Source: Pseudomonadota bacterium
GTDB lineage: Bacteria > Pseudomonadota > Alphaproteobacteria > Caulobacterales > Caulobacteraceae
Reading direction: 5' to 3'
DNA length: 29,314 nucleotides
NCBI GenBank assembly: GCA_023432855.1
Contig: JAEZEZ010000078.1
Span: forward strand, 1 to 29,314
Shown: positions 1-7,242 of the stretch, one piece after another
Position numbering within the stretch: the stretch's first letter is position 1
How the letters are laid out: the number at the start of each line of letters is the position of its first letter
The notes under the pieces: generated by a model
Databases searched by the model: none
What the model was told of the DNA's origin: nothing
The model's input: only the letters and a program-made list of their open reading frames with translations
Position numbers and translations under genes: made by a program

Positions 1-588
1 GCGCCGCCCGGCGCGGCCCCCCCCCCCCCCCCCCCCGGGGCCAGGGCCCCGAAGGTAGACCCAGGACGCCGTGACCTCCCACGGAGACGGCGCATCGTGA
101 TGGTCCGAGATGCACAGCGAGGCGTCGTACCGCCCGAGCAGGGCGAACACCGCCGGGTCGTACCAGCTCGGATGCCGGAACTCGACCGTGCACCGCACGC
201 CCCTGGGCAGGCGGGCAAGGAAACCTTCAAGCCGCTCGTCGTTGCGGTGGAGCATGGGCGGAAGCTGCAGCAGCGCGGGCCCCTGCCGGTCGCCGAGCAA
301 CGCCATCCGGCCGAAGATCAGCGCCATGGAGTCGGCCGGATCGTTCAGCTTCTTGTTGTGACTCAGGAAGCGGGAAATCTTCCAGGCGTAGATGAAGCCG
401 TCCGGCGCGGTCTCGGCCCAGGCGCGCACGGCGGCCTCGGTCGGCAGGCGATAGAAGCTGGCGTTGATCTCGCAGGTGTCGAAGCGCGCGGCGTAGTAGG
501 CCAGGCGGTCCCTGTCCTTCAGGTCCGCTGGATAGAACCGGCCCTTCCAGTCCTTGTACGCCCATCCGGAACAGCCGATGCGGATCAT
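1..588 (-). CDS. DUF72 (YecE-like) family protein, partial at C-terminus
   Basis: Reading from an ATG at 588, the protein begins MIRIGCSGWAYKDWKGRFYP and continues with NASFYRLP, FIYAWKISRFLSHNKK and TVEFRHPSWYD, which are hallmarks of the DUF72/YecE family, a TIM-barrel-like fold of unknown biochemical role. The family is usually 230-300 residues; here about 180 residues are reliable before the frame enters a run of 20 G (minus strand) at 36-17 and leaves the window. The expected next block after VYLRGPGP is a Gly/His-rich turn, so the gene is probably intact in the organism and only damaged or truncated by the sequence end. It lies 37 bases downstream of the secreted protein gene on the same strand and may be co-transcribed. 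Family assignment is firm; function is unknown. Confidence 0.85.
   Translation of the reverse strand, partial: MIRIGCSGWAYKDWKGRFYPADLKDRDRLAYYAARFDTCEINASFYRLPTEAAVRAWAETAPDGFIYAWKISRFLSHNKKLNDPADSMALIFGRMALLGDRQGPALLQLPPMLHRNDERLEGFLARLPRGVRCTVEFRHPSWYDPAVFALLGRYDASLCISDHHDAPSPWEVTASWVYLRGPGPGGGGGGGRAGRR
17..36. repeat. Poly-C run of 20 (poly-G on the coding strand of DUF72)
   Basis: Twenty consecutive C sit 16 bases from the window edge, inside the DUF72 reading frame. No other homopolymer of comparable length occurs in the window. A poly-G run at a sequence end is a typical artefact of two-colour sequencing chemistry, so this may mark a contig end rather than biology; a phase-variable tract is the alternative. 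Confidence 0.9.
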
Positions 589-625
589 GGGTCCGCAATG
601 GCGCGCGGGGCGCGGAGGTTCCGGC

Positions 626-1111
626 CTACCAGCCGCTTTCGGCCGCCGCCGAGATCATGCAGCCGGCCGCGGCGTTGCGGTCCTCCCGGCTCCGGGTGGG
701 ATCCGTGGCGAGGGCCGCGGCTAGATCGATCAGCACGCTCTGGCGTTCGACGCTGCGCGTGTCCGTCCCGGGTCCGTAGCAGCGCAGGCGGACCTTCCCC
801 GCTTCAGGGGTCAGGACCACGACCACCTCTGGCGCGCTCGCGCCCCGGGTGGGGGCGGTCAGCGCGCGAATGCACGGTTCGGGGTCTGTCTCCAGCCCGC
901 AAGCGCGCAGGTCTTCGGCGGACAGCGTCGAAGGCGTGTCGCTGAACCACTGTTGGCCGATCAGCGCCGTGCGCAGGGCGAACCCGTCATCCAGCAGGCC
1001 ATCCGAGGCGTCGGGGGTGACCACGGGGGTGACGGCCACCGGCAGCGGGGGAGGGCTGGCCAACGCCGGCGCAGCCAAGGCGGCGGCGGTCAGGAAGACA
1101 ATGGTGCGCAT
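626..1111 (-). CDS. Small secreted hypothetical protein (161 aa)
   Basis: The protein starts MRTIVFLTAAALAAPALASPP, a classic Sec signal peptide with likely cleavage after ALA near residue 18. The mature part of about 140 residues has four cysteines (in CGLETDPEPC, RCYG and AGCMI), suggesting two disulfides in the periplasm. I do not recognise the family. GC at third codon positions is high, supporting real coding. It lies 59 bases downstream of the quinone oxidoreductase and 37 bases upstream of the DUF72 gene, all on the minus strand, so the three may form one transcription unit. The ATG at 1111 is chosen because it gives the complete signal peptide; longer versions of the frame run through the neighbouring gene. 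Confidence 0.75.
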   Translation of the reverse strand: MRTIVFLTAAALAAPALASPPPLPVAVTPVVTPDASDGLLDDGFALRTALIGQQWFSDTPSTLSAEDLRACGLETDPEPCIRALTAPTRGASAPEVVVVLTPEAGKVRLRCYGPGTDTRSVERQSVLIDLAAALATDPTRSREDRNAAAGCMISAAAESGW

Positions 1112-1170
1112 GAAATCCACCAGACCGCGCGTGACGGCCCCTGTCCAGACGCGTTCCGGTCGCGCCCGCT

Positions 1171-2148
1171 TCAGGGCGTCAGCACCACCTTGCCGACGTG
1201 GGTCCCGCGCTCGACCAGGGCGTGGGCCTGGGCGGCTTCCTCGAGCGCGAACACGCGCTCGATGCGGGGCCCCAGCTTGCCCGCGGCGACCCAGGGCCAG
1301 ACGACGCGTTCGACTTCGCCCGCAAGACGAGCCTTCTCTTCGGCGTCGCGAGGCCGCAGCAGCGAGCCGGTGATCACGGCCCGCTTCTGCATCAGGCGGA
1401 AGACGGGGACCTCGATGGTCGCCCCCCCCTGGGCGGCGATGTAGACGATGCGGCCGCCGGTGTTCAGCGCCTTCAGGTTGGGTTCGAAGTAGGGACCGCC
1501 GACCATGTCGAGAACGACGTCCACGCCCCCGAACTCCCTGGCGGCCGCCGCGAAGTCCTCGGTGCTCGCGTCGATGGCGAGGTCGGCGCCCAGGTCCCGG
1601 GCCGCCTGCGCCTTGGCCGCGCCCCGGCCTGTGGCGACGACGCGCGCGCCGTGGGCCTTGGCCATCTGGATCGCCGTCGCGCCGATCCCGGAGGTCGCGC
1701 CGTGCACGAGCAGCGTTTCGCCCGGCCGCAGCGACCCATGCTCGAACACATTCGCCCACACGGTGAAAACCGTCTCGGGAAGAGCGGCGGCCTGGACGAA
1801 ATCGAGACCGCCCGGGACCGGCAGGGCGTGCCGGGCGTCCACGACAGCGTACTCCGCATAGCCGCCACCGCCGAGCAGGGCGCAGACGCGATCGCCTTCC
1901 CGCCATCGCCCGGCGCCCGCGACGACCTCGCCCGCGATCTCCAGCCCCAGGGTCTCGGGCGCGCCCGGCGGGGGCGGATAGGCGCCTTCCCGCTGGACGA
2001 TGTCGGGGCGATTGACCCCGGCGGCCCGCACGCGCACGAGAATGTCACCGGCCGTCGGATGCGGCATGGGAAGGTCCGCGATCTCAAGCGCTTCCGCGCC
2101 GCCCCGGCCGCCCCGAACCACGATCGCCCGCATCGTCTTCGCCGCCAT
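1171..2148 (-). CDS. Zinc-independent MDR-family NAD(P)H:quinone oxidoreductase
   Basis: This 325-residue protein is a medium-chain dehydrogenase/reductase of the quinone oxidoreductase (QOR/PIG3) type, which reduces quinones or activated enones with NADPH in the cytoplasm. Visible landmarks are the N-terminal GroES-like domain (AAGVNRPDIVQREGAYPPPPGA, residues about 40-60), LGLEIAGEVV, GGGYAEY, and the Rossmann segment LLVHGATSGIGATAIQMAK with the AxxGxG-like nucleotide-binding turn; GGRIVYIAAQGG and HVGKVVL near the end are also typical. The cysteine/histidine ligands of the zinc-dependent branch are absent. ATG 2148 is preceded by AGGAAG at a good distance; an upstream in-frame start would overlap the divergent DUF1192 gene. 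Substrate cannot be told from sequence. Confidence 0.9.
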   Translation of the reverse strand: MAAKTMRAIVVRGGRGGAEALEIADLPMPHPTAGDILVRVRAAGVNRPDIVQREGAYPPPPGAPETLGLEIAGEVVAGAGRWREGDRVCALLGGGGYAEYAVVDARHALPVPGGLDFVQAAALPETVFTVWANVFEHGSLRPGETLLVHGATSGIGATAIQMAKAHGARVVATGRGAAKAQAARDLGADLAIDASTEDFAAAAREFGGVDVVLDMVGGPYFEPNLKALNTGGRIVYIAAQGGATIEVPVFRLMQKRAVITGSLLRPRDAEEKARLAGEVERVVWPWVAAGKLGPRIERVFALEEAAQAHALVERGTHVGKVVLTP

Positions 2149-2220
2149 GGCTTGCTTCCTCTGTTCGGCGGGGTTCTGATATGGGTTTGAGCGAGTTCGA
2201 GCAAAGGAAGGATCGAGTCC

Positions 2221-2430
2221 GTGATCGACGACATGCTTCCCCGCCCATCCGGCCGCGGCGCGGTGCTGACTGAACTGAGCAAGGAGGACCTCGACCTGCA
2301 TTCGGTCGAGGAGCTCCAGGAACGGATCGAGAGGCTCGAGGCCGAGATCGAGCGGGCGCGCGCCAAACTCGAAGGCAAGCGAGCGCGGATGAGCGCCGCT
2401 GACGCGCTGTTTTCGATCAAGGGCGCGTAG
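2221..2430 (+). CDS. DUF1192 family protein (69 aa)
   Basis: A small protein starting from GTG with AAGGAAGG about 9 bases upstream. The sequence has the DUF1192 pattern: an acidic segment LSKEDLDLHSVEELQERIERLEAEI followed by a charged amphipathic helix (probable coiled coil, residues 25-55) and the closing block RMSAADALF. The family is confined largely to Alphaproteobacteria and has no established function. It is divergent from the quinone oxidoreductase (72-base gap) and about 100 bases upstream of rcdA. Confidence 0.85.
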   Translation: MIDDMLPRPSGRGAVLTELSKEDLDLHSVEELQERIERLEAEIERARAKLEGKRARMSAADALFSIKGA

Positions 2431-2532
2431 GTTGGGACTTTTCGGGGCGCCCCCCGGGGCGAATGGCACGGCCGTTGCACGGATTCGGAGGTAGGCCGGA
2501 TCCTGTCGGCCTGGTACAGGGGCTTGGAGTAC

Positions 2533-3048
2533 ATGGCTGAGTCAGTCGCGGACGTTTCTCCCGCGCGAGCCGAGGTGGTACGCGACTTCGCGTGCTCCGA
2601 GCTGTTCGAGCGCACCTTCCGGGAAGGCATGGAGCTGGTCGAGGAGACCGCCGACTACCTGGACGGGGAAGGCCGCCGGGACTCCAAGCTGCTCTCGCGC
2701 GCCGGCGCCCTGGCCTATGCCGGCGAGAGCATGCGGCTGACGACGCGGCTCATGCAGGTGGCGTCCTGGCTGCTCGTGCAGCGGGCCATCCGCGAAGGCG
2801 ACATGGATGCGCGGGAGGCCTGCCTGGCCCGTTACCGCATCGGGGCCCAGTCTGTCTGCAAGGGCGAGCCGCGGGAGAACCTCGACGAGATGCCGATGGG
2901 CCTGATGAGCCTGCTCGACCGCTCCGCGCGCCTCTACGACCGGGTGCTGCACCTCGACCAGCGCATGTTCCTGGACGCCCCGGTGGAAGAGGCGGCCCAC
3001 CCCGTGCGGGCGCAGATCAACCGCCTGCAAGCGGCCTTCGGCGGGTGA
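2533..3048 (+). CDS. rcdA: RcdA/DUF1465 regulator of CtrA degradation
   Basis: The 171-residue protein (VRDFACSELFERTFREGMELVEETADYLDGEGR..., SMRLTTRLMQVASWLLVQRA, DEMPMGLMSLLDRSARLYDRVLHLDQ) matches the DUF1465/RcdA family. In Caulobacter crescentus RcdA is an adaptor that, with CpdR and PopA, delivers CtrA and other substrates to the ClpXP protease at the cell pole during the cell cycle. The family is helical and dimeric. I place the start at ATG 2533 with AGGGG ten bases upstream; a TTG at 2524 would add three residues but sits against that ribosome site. A CcrM-type GANTC site (GATTC) lies upstream near 2481. The stop overlaps the next gene's GTG. Confidence 0.88.
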   Translation: MAESVADVSPARAEVVRDFACSELFERTFREGMELVEETADYLDGEGRRDSKLLSRAGALAYAGESMRLTTRLMQVASWLLVQRAIREGDMDAREACLARYRIGAQSVCKGEPRENLDEMPMGLMSLLDRSARLYDRVLHLDQRMFLDAPVEEAAHPVRAQINRLQAAFGG

Positions 3049-3218
3049 ACGACGCCTCCGACGGCCCGGAGGGGGAAACCCCCATCCAGCGCGCCCTGCG
3101 CCTGAAGAAGGCGGCCATCGACGCCCGACCCAAGCCGCCGCGCGGCGGCCGGTTCCAGCGTCAGCAGGCCGAGGGCGGCAAGGGCGCCAAGTCAAAGCCC
3201 TGGATGAAGAAGTCCTAG
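3045..3218 (+). CDS. Small basic protein overlapping rcdA (57 aa)
   Basis: A GTG start at 3045 shares bases with the rcdA stop (GTGA overlap), a layout typical of translational coupling. The predicted product is strongly basic: a helical stretch IQRALRLKKAAIDA, then a proline/glycine/arginine segment (KPPRGGRFQRQQ) and a lysine-rich tail ending KPWMKKS. Third codon positions are almost all G or C, as in neighbouring genes, which supports real coding despite the size. I do not recognise a named family. The positive tail suggests nucleic-acid or acidic-protein binding, but that is inference. Its stop overlaps the stop of the convergent helicase gene in the tetranucleotide CTAG. Confidence 0.65.
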   Translation: MNDASDGPEGETPIQRALRLKKAAIDARPKPPRGGRFQRQQAEGGKGAKSKPWMKKS

Positions 3219-5074
3219 ACGCGCGCCTGGCCGTTGGGCCGGTTTTTCTTTTTGAACGGCTTGCGAGGCGCGCCGCCCGGTCCGGCCGGCTTCCCCTTGA
3301 ATCCGCCGCGGGCCCGAGCGGGCTTGCCGTCCGCGTGGCGCTTGCCCCCGGCTTCCGACGGCTCGGTCCCTGCGCGGTCGCGCGCAGGCCTGGGCGTCCA
3401 CTTCGGCTTTCCTTCGGGTCGGGAAGGGCCGGCTTCACGACCCTTGCGCGGCCCGTACTCCGTGCGGAAGCTCGGCGCGGCGGCCGGTTCGATGCGCACG
3501 TCCTTCTCGGCCGCGCCGCGCACGCTCTCGGCAAAGCGGTCGGCGGCGTCCCTGGCGATCTCGAACTTGGTTTCGCGGTCGAAGATGCGGATCACCCCGA
3601 TGTCCGCCTTGGTGACGTGGCCCAGGCGGCAGATCAGCGGCACCAGCCATTTCGGGTCGGCGTTCTTGGATCGTCCGACGTTGAGGCGGAACCAGCGGCC
3701 ATCGTCGGCGGGGCGGAATTCGCGCTTGGGCTTGAGCGGGTTGGCCTGGGCCTCGCGCATGCGGGCGTCGTCGTAGACCTCCTCGGGCGCGGGCAGGCGG
3801 GCCCGCCGCGCGCGGATCAGCGCGGACGCCAGCTGTTCGGGGGTGCGTTCGGCCAGCAGGCTGCGGACAAGGGTCTCGTCCTCGCCCGCCTCGGCGCTGT
3901 CCTGCAGCGCGTCCGCCAGCAGCCGCTCGTTGTCCTTCAGCCTGATCTCGTCGGCGGTGGGCGGGCCTGACCAGGCGGGCGCGATATTGGCGTCGACGAA
4001 CATCGTCTCGGCCTTGCGCCGGCGGGTGTAGGGGACGAGGAGGACGGAAACGCCCTTGCGGCCGGCGCGGCCGGTGCGGCCGGAGCGGTGCAGCAGGCCG
4101 GCCTTGTTGGTCGGCAGTTCGGCGTGGATGACGAGGCCCAGGTCCGGCAGGTCGAGTCCTCGCGCCGCCACGTCGGTGGCTACGCAGACCCTGGCCTTGC
4201 CGTCGCGCAGCGCCTGCAGCGCATCCGAACGCTCGCGCTGGGTCATTTCGCCCGAAAGGCTGACCACGTCGAAGCCGCGCTCGCGCAGGGAGGCGTGCAG
4301 GCGCTTGACGCTTTCCCGCGTCGAACAGAACACCAGCGCGCCGGGCGCCTCGAAATAGCGCAGCACATTGACGACGGCGTGCGTGATCTCGTTCGGCGCC
4401 ACGCGCATGGCGCGGTATTCGATGTCGGCGTGGGCCTCGGCGTGATTGACCGTGTCCAGGCGCAGGGCGTCGCGCTGGTAGGTCCTGGCCAGCTTGGCGA
4501 TGTCGCGCGCGATGGTCGCCGAGAACAGCAGGGTCCGACGGCTCTCGGGCGTGGCGTCGAGAATGAACTCGAGATCCTCGCGGAAGCCGAGGTCGAGCAT
4601 CTCGTCGGCTTCGTCCAGCACGATGACCTTCAGCGCCGACAGCACCAGCCGTCCCCGCTCGAGGTGATCGCGCAGGCGGCCGGGCGTGCCGACGACGATG
4701 TGACAGCCGGCTTCCAGCTGGCGCTGCTCGGCGCGGGCGTCCATGCCGCCGACACAGGAGACGATGCGCGCGCCCGAACCGGCGTACAGCCAGCCGAGCT
4801 CGGAACGGACCTGCAGCGCAAGTTCTCGCGTGGGGGCCACGACCAGGGCAAGGGGCGGGCCGGCCGGACCGGCCTGTTCCGCATCGCCCAGAATCTCGGG
4901 CGCGGCCGCCAGGCCGAAGGCCACCGTCTTGCCCGATCCGGTCTGGGCCGAAACCAGCAGGTCACGGCCGGCGGCTTCCGGATCGAGCACGGCGGCCTGC
5001 ACGGGCGTCGGCTCTTCATAGCCGCGTGCGGCGAGCGTCCGCTCGAGAGCGGGATGGGTCGAAGGAAAGGGCAT
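3215..5074 (-). CDS. DEAD-box ATP-dependent RNA helicase with DbpA-type RNA-binding domain
   Basis: The 619-residue protein carries all helicase motifs: Q motif YEEPTPVQ, Walker A AQTGSGKT, PTRELALQ, TPGRLRDHL, DEAD in VLDEADEML, SAT (LLFSATIA), then domain 2 with ATDVAARGLDLPDLG and HRSGRTGRAGRKG. Residues about 470-545 (WFRLNVGRSKNADPKWLVPLICRLG) match the DbpA/CsdA RNA-binding domain, and the last 75 residues are a disordered Arg/Gly/Lys-rich tail. This is the CsdA/DeaD-like group that remodels ribosomal or messenger RNA, often during cold stress. ATG 5074 is the natural start just ahead of the Q motif. It is 81 bases downstream of the L,D-transpeptidase gene on the same strand. Confidence 0.93.
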   Translation of the reverse strand: MPFPSTHPALERTLAARGYEEPTPVQAAVLDPEAAGRDLLVSAQTGSGKTVAFGLAAAPEILGDAEQAGPAGPPLALVVAPTRELALQVRSELGWLYAGSGARIVSCVGGMDARAEQRQLEAGCHIVVGTPGRLRDHLERGRLVLSALKVIVLDEADEMLDLGFREDLEFILDATPESRRTLLFSATIARDIAKLARTYQRDALRLDTVNHAEAHADIEYRAMRVAPNEITHAVVNVLRYFEAPGALVFCSTRESVKRLHASLRERGFDVVSLSGEMTQRERSDALQALRDGKARVCVATDVAARGLDLPDLGLVIHAELPTNKAGLLHRSGRTGRAGRKGVSVLLVPYTRRRKAETMFVDANIAPAWSGPPTADEIRLKDNERLLADALQDSAEAGEDETLVRSLLAERTPEQLASALIRARRARLPAPEEVYDDARMREAQANPLKPKREFRPADDGRWFRLNVGRSKNADPKWLVPLICRLGHVTKADIGVIRIFDRETKFEIARDAADRFAESVRGAAEKDVRIEPAAAPSFRTEYGPRKGREAGPSRPEGKPKWTPRPARDRAGTEPSEAGGKRHADGKPARARGGFKGKPAGPGGAPRKPFKKKNRPNGQARV

Positions 5075-5149
5075 GGGGTGTCCTGGCGCGAAGTCGCGCG
5101 CTACGGGGCGCTCAGATCACGGGAGCGCGTCGGAATTGCGGCTGGCTGC

Positions 5150-5165
5150 CGGCCCCTAGGGGCCG
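5150..5165. repeat. 16-bp perfect palindrome over the L,D-transpeptidase stop codon
   Basis: CGGCCCCTAGGGGCCG is its own reverse complement and contains the TAG stop of the minus-strand L,D-transpeptidase gene at its centre. There is no T-run after it on either strand, so it is not a standard intrinsic terminator. Confidence 0.7.
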
Positions 5166-6751
5166 ACGTCGCCCGGCGCGGGGCCGGTCGCTTCCAGCAT
5201 CTGGTCCATCGAGCCGAGGCCCAGCGCTTCGGCCAGCTTGTCGTCGCGGCCGTACACGTCCTTGCGGAAGGAGATGCGGCCGTCGCCGTCGAGGAAGGCC
5301 GTCCAGTAGAGGAGGCGCACGGGGATGGAGCGGCCGAGCTGCACCCGGGTGGTCTCGCCGCTGGCCTGGGCCGCGTCGAATTCCATCAGGGCCTGCGGGT
5401 TGTAGCCCAGGATCATGCGGGCGAACTCGACCGCGTCCTGGACCCGCACGCAGCCGTGGCTGAGGTGCCGGTGCGCGTTGGCGAAGAAGCGCTTGGACGG
5501 CGTGTCGTGCAGGTAGATGGCGTGCGGGTTGTTCATCTCGAACTTCACCAGTCCGAGCGCCGCGTTCGGGCCCGGCCGCTGCACGACGCGGCCGCCGACC
5601 AGGTACATGTTCTGTCGCGCCAGGTATCCCGGACCCTTGGGCAGAATCTCGTTGCGGGCGATGCTCATCGGCACGTTCCACGGCGGGTTGGCGACCACCG
5701 AGGAGAAAGGAACCTCGAGGCTGGGCGTGGGCGTGCGGCTCGCGCCGTTGACGACCCGCGTGCCGTGCACCGGGCGGCCGTCGCGCCAGTAGACGAGGAT
5801 GGCGGCGGCGGTGTTCACCTCGATACGCTCGTCCGCCAGGTCGCGCGCCAGCCAGCGGCGGCGTTCCATGTTGGTTGCGATCTGGCGCATGCGGTCGCGC
5901 GCCGTGGCGCCCAGTTCGACCTGGGTGTCGCCGCCGATGACGCCGTCGGGCGCAAGGCCATGGCGAGTCTGGAAGCGCTTCGTCGCCTCGACCAGGGCCG
6001 GATGATAGACGTTGGCGTCCACACCTGCGGGCGGGATGGCGGACTCGGGCGTGAGGTCGCCCTCGGCGACCAGCCGGGCCACCAGCGCCGGGACGCGGGG
6101 ATCGCTCTTGCCCGGCTCGATCTTCGAACCGTTGCGCCACGCGGGCCAGCCGCCGCGGCTGGCGATGTCGCGGTAACGGAGGAAAGCGCTGGTCAGGCCC
6201 TGGTAGCCGCGGTCCGTGGGGGCGAGCGTCTCCAGCCAGCTCTGCAGTTCGCCGTAGCGCAGCGCCTGGTTCAGGCCGCCGGGGACGTCGACGCTGTTGC
6301 CGCGCAGGCTCCAGATGGTCTCCACCGTTTCCGGCTTGATGCGACCGAAGCTCAGGGTCGAGGCGTAGGCGATGGCCGCGCGGGTCAGACGGATGTCGCG
6401 GCGCACGGGATCCGAGGCGCCGTCGGGCGGCAGGAAGTCTCGCGAATTCAGCCCGTGGCGCTCGGCGTCCTCGATCGCGGCCAGCAGCACCTGCTCGTCG
6501 CCGCGCGACCAGGCCAGCTCGTAGTTCCGCTGGGCGTAGAAGTGCTTGACGTAGGCGGATTCCGGGCCGGTCCCGAGCGCCAGCACGGCGGCCTTCAGGG
6601 CCGGATCGACCGGCGGGGCGGTCGGGGCGGGCGTCGCGGCCCGGACCTCGCCCGCATAGGGCTGGGGCTGATTGGGCAGCGCCGTCGTCTGGGCGGCCGC
6701 GTGGCCGCCTGCGACAGCTGCGACCGCCAGGGCGATTATGGTTCGACGCAT
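5156..6751 (-). CDS. YcbB/LdtD-type murein L,D-transpeptidase
   Basis: The 531-residue protein begins MRRTIIALAVAAVAGGHAAAQ, a signal peptide, so it acts in the periplasm. A scaffold region follows (residues about 40-220), then a peptidoglycan-binding-like segment (TKRFQTRHGLAPDGVIGGDTQ) and a YkuD catalytic domain with the motif HRHLSHGCVRVQD; Cys434 would be the nucleophile forming 3-3 crosslinks in peptidoglycan. Length and order match the YcbB (COG2989) group. An in-frame ATG 36 bases upstream (6787) would give a longer n-region, but those codons have poor third-position GC, so I prefer 6751. Upstream lies the rpmE terminator, so it has its own promoter. Confidence 0.92.
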   Translation of the reverse strand: MRRTIIALAVAAVAGGHAAAQTTALPNQPQPYAGEVRAATPAPTAPPVDPALKAAVLALGTGPESAYVKHFYAQRNYELAWSRGDEQVLLAAIEDAERHGLNSRDFLPPDGASDPVRRDIRLTRAAIAYASTLSFGRIKPETVETIWSLRGNSVDVPGGLNQALRYGELQSWLETLAPTDRGYQGLTSAFLRYRDIASRGGWPAWRNGSKIEPGKSDPRVPALVARLVAEGDLTPESAIPPAGVDANVYHPALVEATKRFQTRHGLAPDGVIGGDTQVELGATARDRMRQIATNMERRRWLARDLADERIEVNTAAAILVYWRDGRPVHGTRVVNGASRTPTPSLEVPFSSVVANPPWNVPMSIARNEILPKGPGYLARQNMYLVGGRVVQRPGPNAALGLVKFEMNNPHAIYLHDTPSKRFFANAHRHLSHGCVRVQDAVEFARMILGYNPQALMEFDAAQASGETTRVQLGRSIPVRLLYWTAFLDGDGRISFRKDVYGRDDKLAEALGLGSMDQMLEATGPAPGDVGP

Positions 6752-6835
6752 CCCTTGTCCGCTCTTTCGGCGTTCAACGTTGATCACTCAAGCACGATTG
6801 CACTTGATACCCAAAGGTTCGGAGCGCCGCAGGTT

Positions 6836-6875
6836 CCAAAACGAAAGCGCCGGCGGCCCAAAGGGGCGCCGGCGC
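6836..6875 (-). terminator. Intrinsic terminator after rpmE
   Basis: On the minus strand a perfect 9-bp stem GCGCCGGCG / CGCCGGCGC (6875-6867 with 6855-6847) closes over an 11-base loop that can itself pair CCC with GGG, followed by TTTCGTTTTGG. It lies 26 bases past the rpmE stop and ahead of the L,D-transpeptidase start. Confidence 0.8.
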
Positions 6876-6900
6876 CACAGTTTCGCTTGCGAGGCGACCG

Positions 6901-7125
6901 CTACTTCTTGAGGAAGCCGCCGTACTTGGCGGCGAAGCGCGACACGCGGCCGCCGCGGTCCAGCAGCGTCTGGTTGCCGCCGGTCCACGCCGGGTGGGTC
7001 GTCGGGTCGATATCGAGATTGAGCGTCGCGCCTTCCTTGCCGTAGGTGGAGCGCGTGCGATAGGTCGTCCCGTCGGTCATCACCACGGTGATGAAGTGAT
7101 AGTCGGGATGGGTGTCCTGTTTCAT
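6901..7125 (-). CDS. rpmE: 50S ribosomal protein L31
   Basis: The 74-residue sequence MKQDTHPDYHFITVVMTDG, TYRTRSTYGKEGATLNLDIDPTTHPAWTGG and RVSRFAAKYG is characteristic of bacterial L31 in the large-subunit central protuberance bridging to the small subunit. It has no CxxC zinc ligands, so it is the zinc-free form usual in Alphaproteobacteria. It is monocistronic: promoter and leader hairpin upstream, terminator downstream. Confidence 0.95.
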   Translation of the reverse strand: MKQDTHPDYHFITVVMTDGTTYRTRSTYGKEGATLNLDIDPTTHPAWTGGNQTLLDRGGRVSRFAAKYGGFLKK

Positions 7126-7173
7126 CGGGCTTCAGCCTGAACGGGGCGAACGTCAGTCGCGGAAAATGGAAAA

Positions 7174-7194
7174 CCCGCCGGCGACCCCGGCGGG
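7174..7194 (-). promoter_or_regulatory. Terminator-like hairpin in the rpmE 5' leader
   Basis: On the minus strand an 8-bp perfect stem CCCGCCGG / CCGGCGGG with a 5-base loop is followed by TTTTCCATTTTCC, about 50 bases upstream of the rpmE start. No minus-strand gene lies upstream that it could terminate, so it belongs to the rpmE leader and may attenuate or autoregulate L31 synthesis. Confidence 0.55.
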
Positions 7195-7202
7195 AGCGCG
7201 GG

Positions 7203-7232
7203 TCTATACACGCGACGGGCGCGGAAAGGCAA
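7203..7232 (-). promoter_or_regulatory. Predicted rpmE promoter
   Basis: On the minus strand TTGCCT (7232-7227) and TATAGA (7208-7203) are separated by 18 bases. The transcription start would fall near 7196, just before the leader hairpin. It lies in the gap between rpmE and the divergent ABC exporter. Confidence 0.5.
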
Positions 7233-7242
7233 GGGCTTTGAC

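Noticed and set aside
2448..2461. CGCCCC-CC-GGGGCG after DUF1192 as a terminator
   Set aside because: The 2-base loop is too small and no T-run follows on either strand.
3071..3083. GGGG-GAAA-CCCC copies at 3071-3083 and 13986-13995 as members of the same RNA hairpin family as in 25992-26215
   Set aside because: Both lie in well codon-biased coding sequence and simply encode Gly-Glu-Thr-Pro; flanking bases show no matching outer stems.
4088..7045. 985-codon open frame on the plus strand
   Set aside because: It lies antisense to the helicase, the L,D-transpeptidase and rpmE, all of which have full motifs; the translation has no domain.
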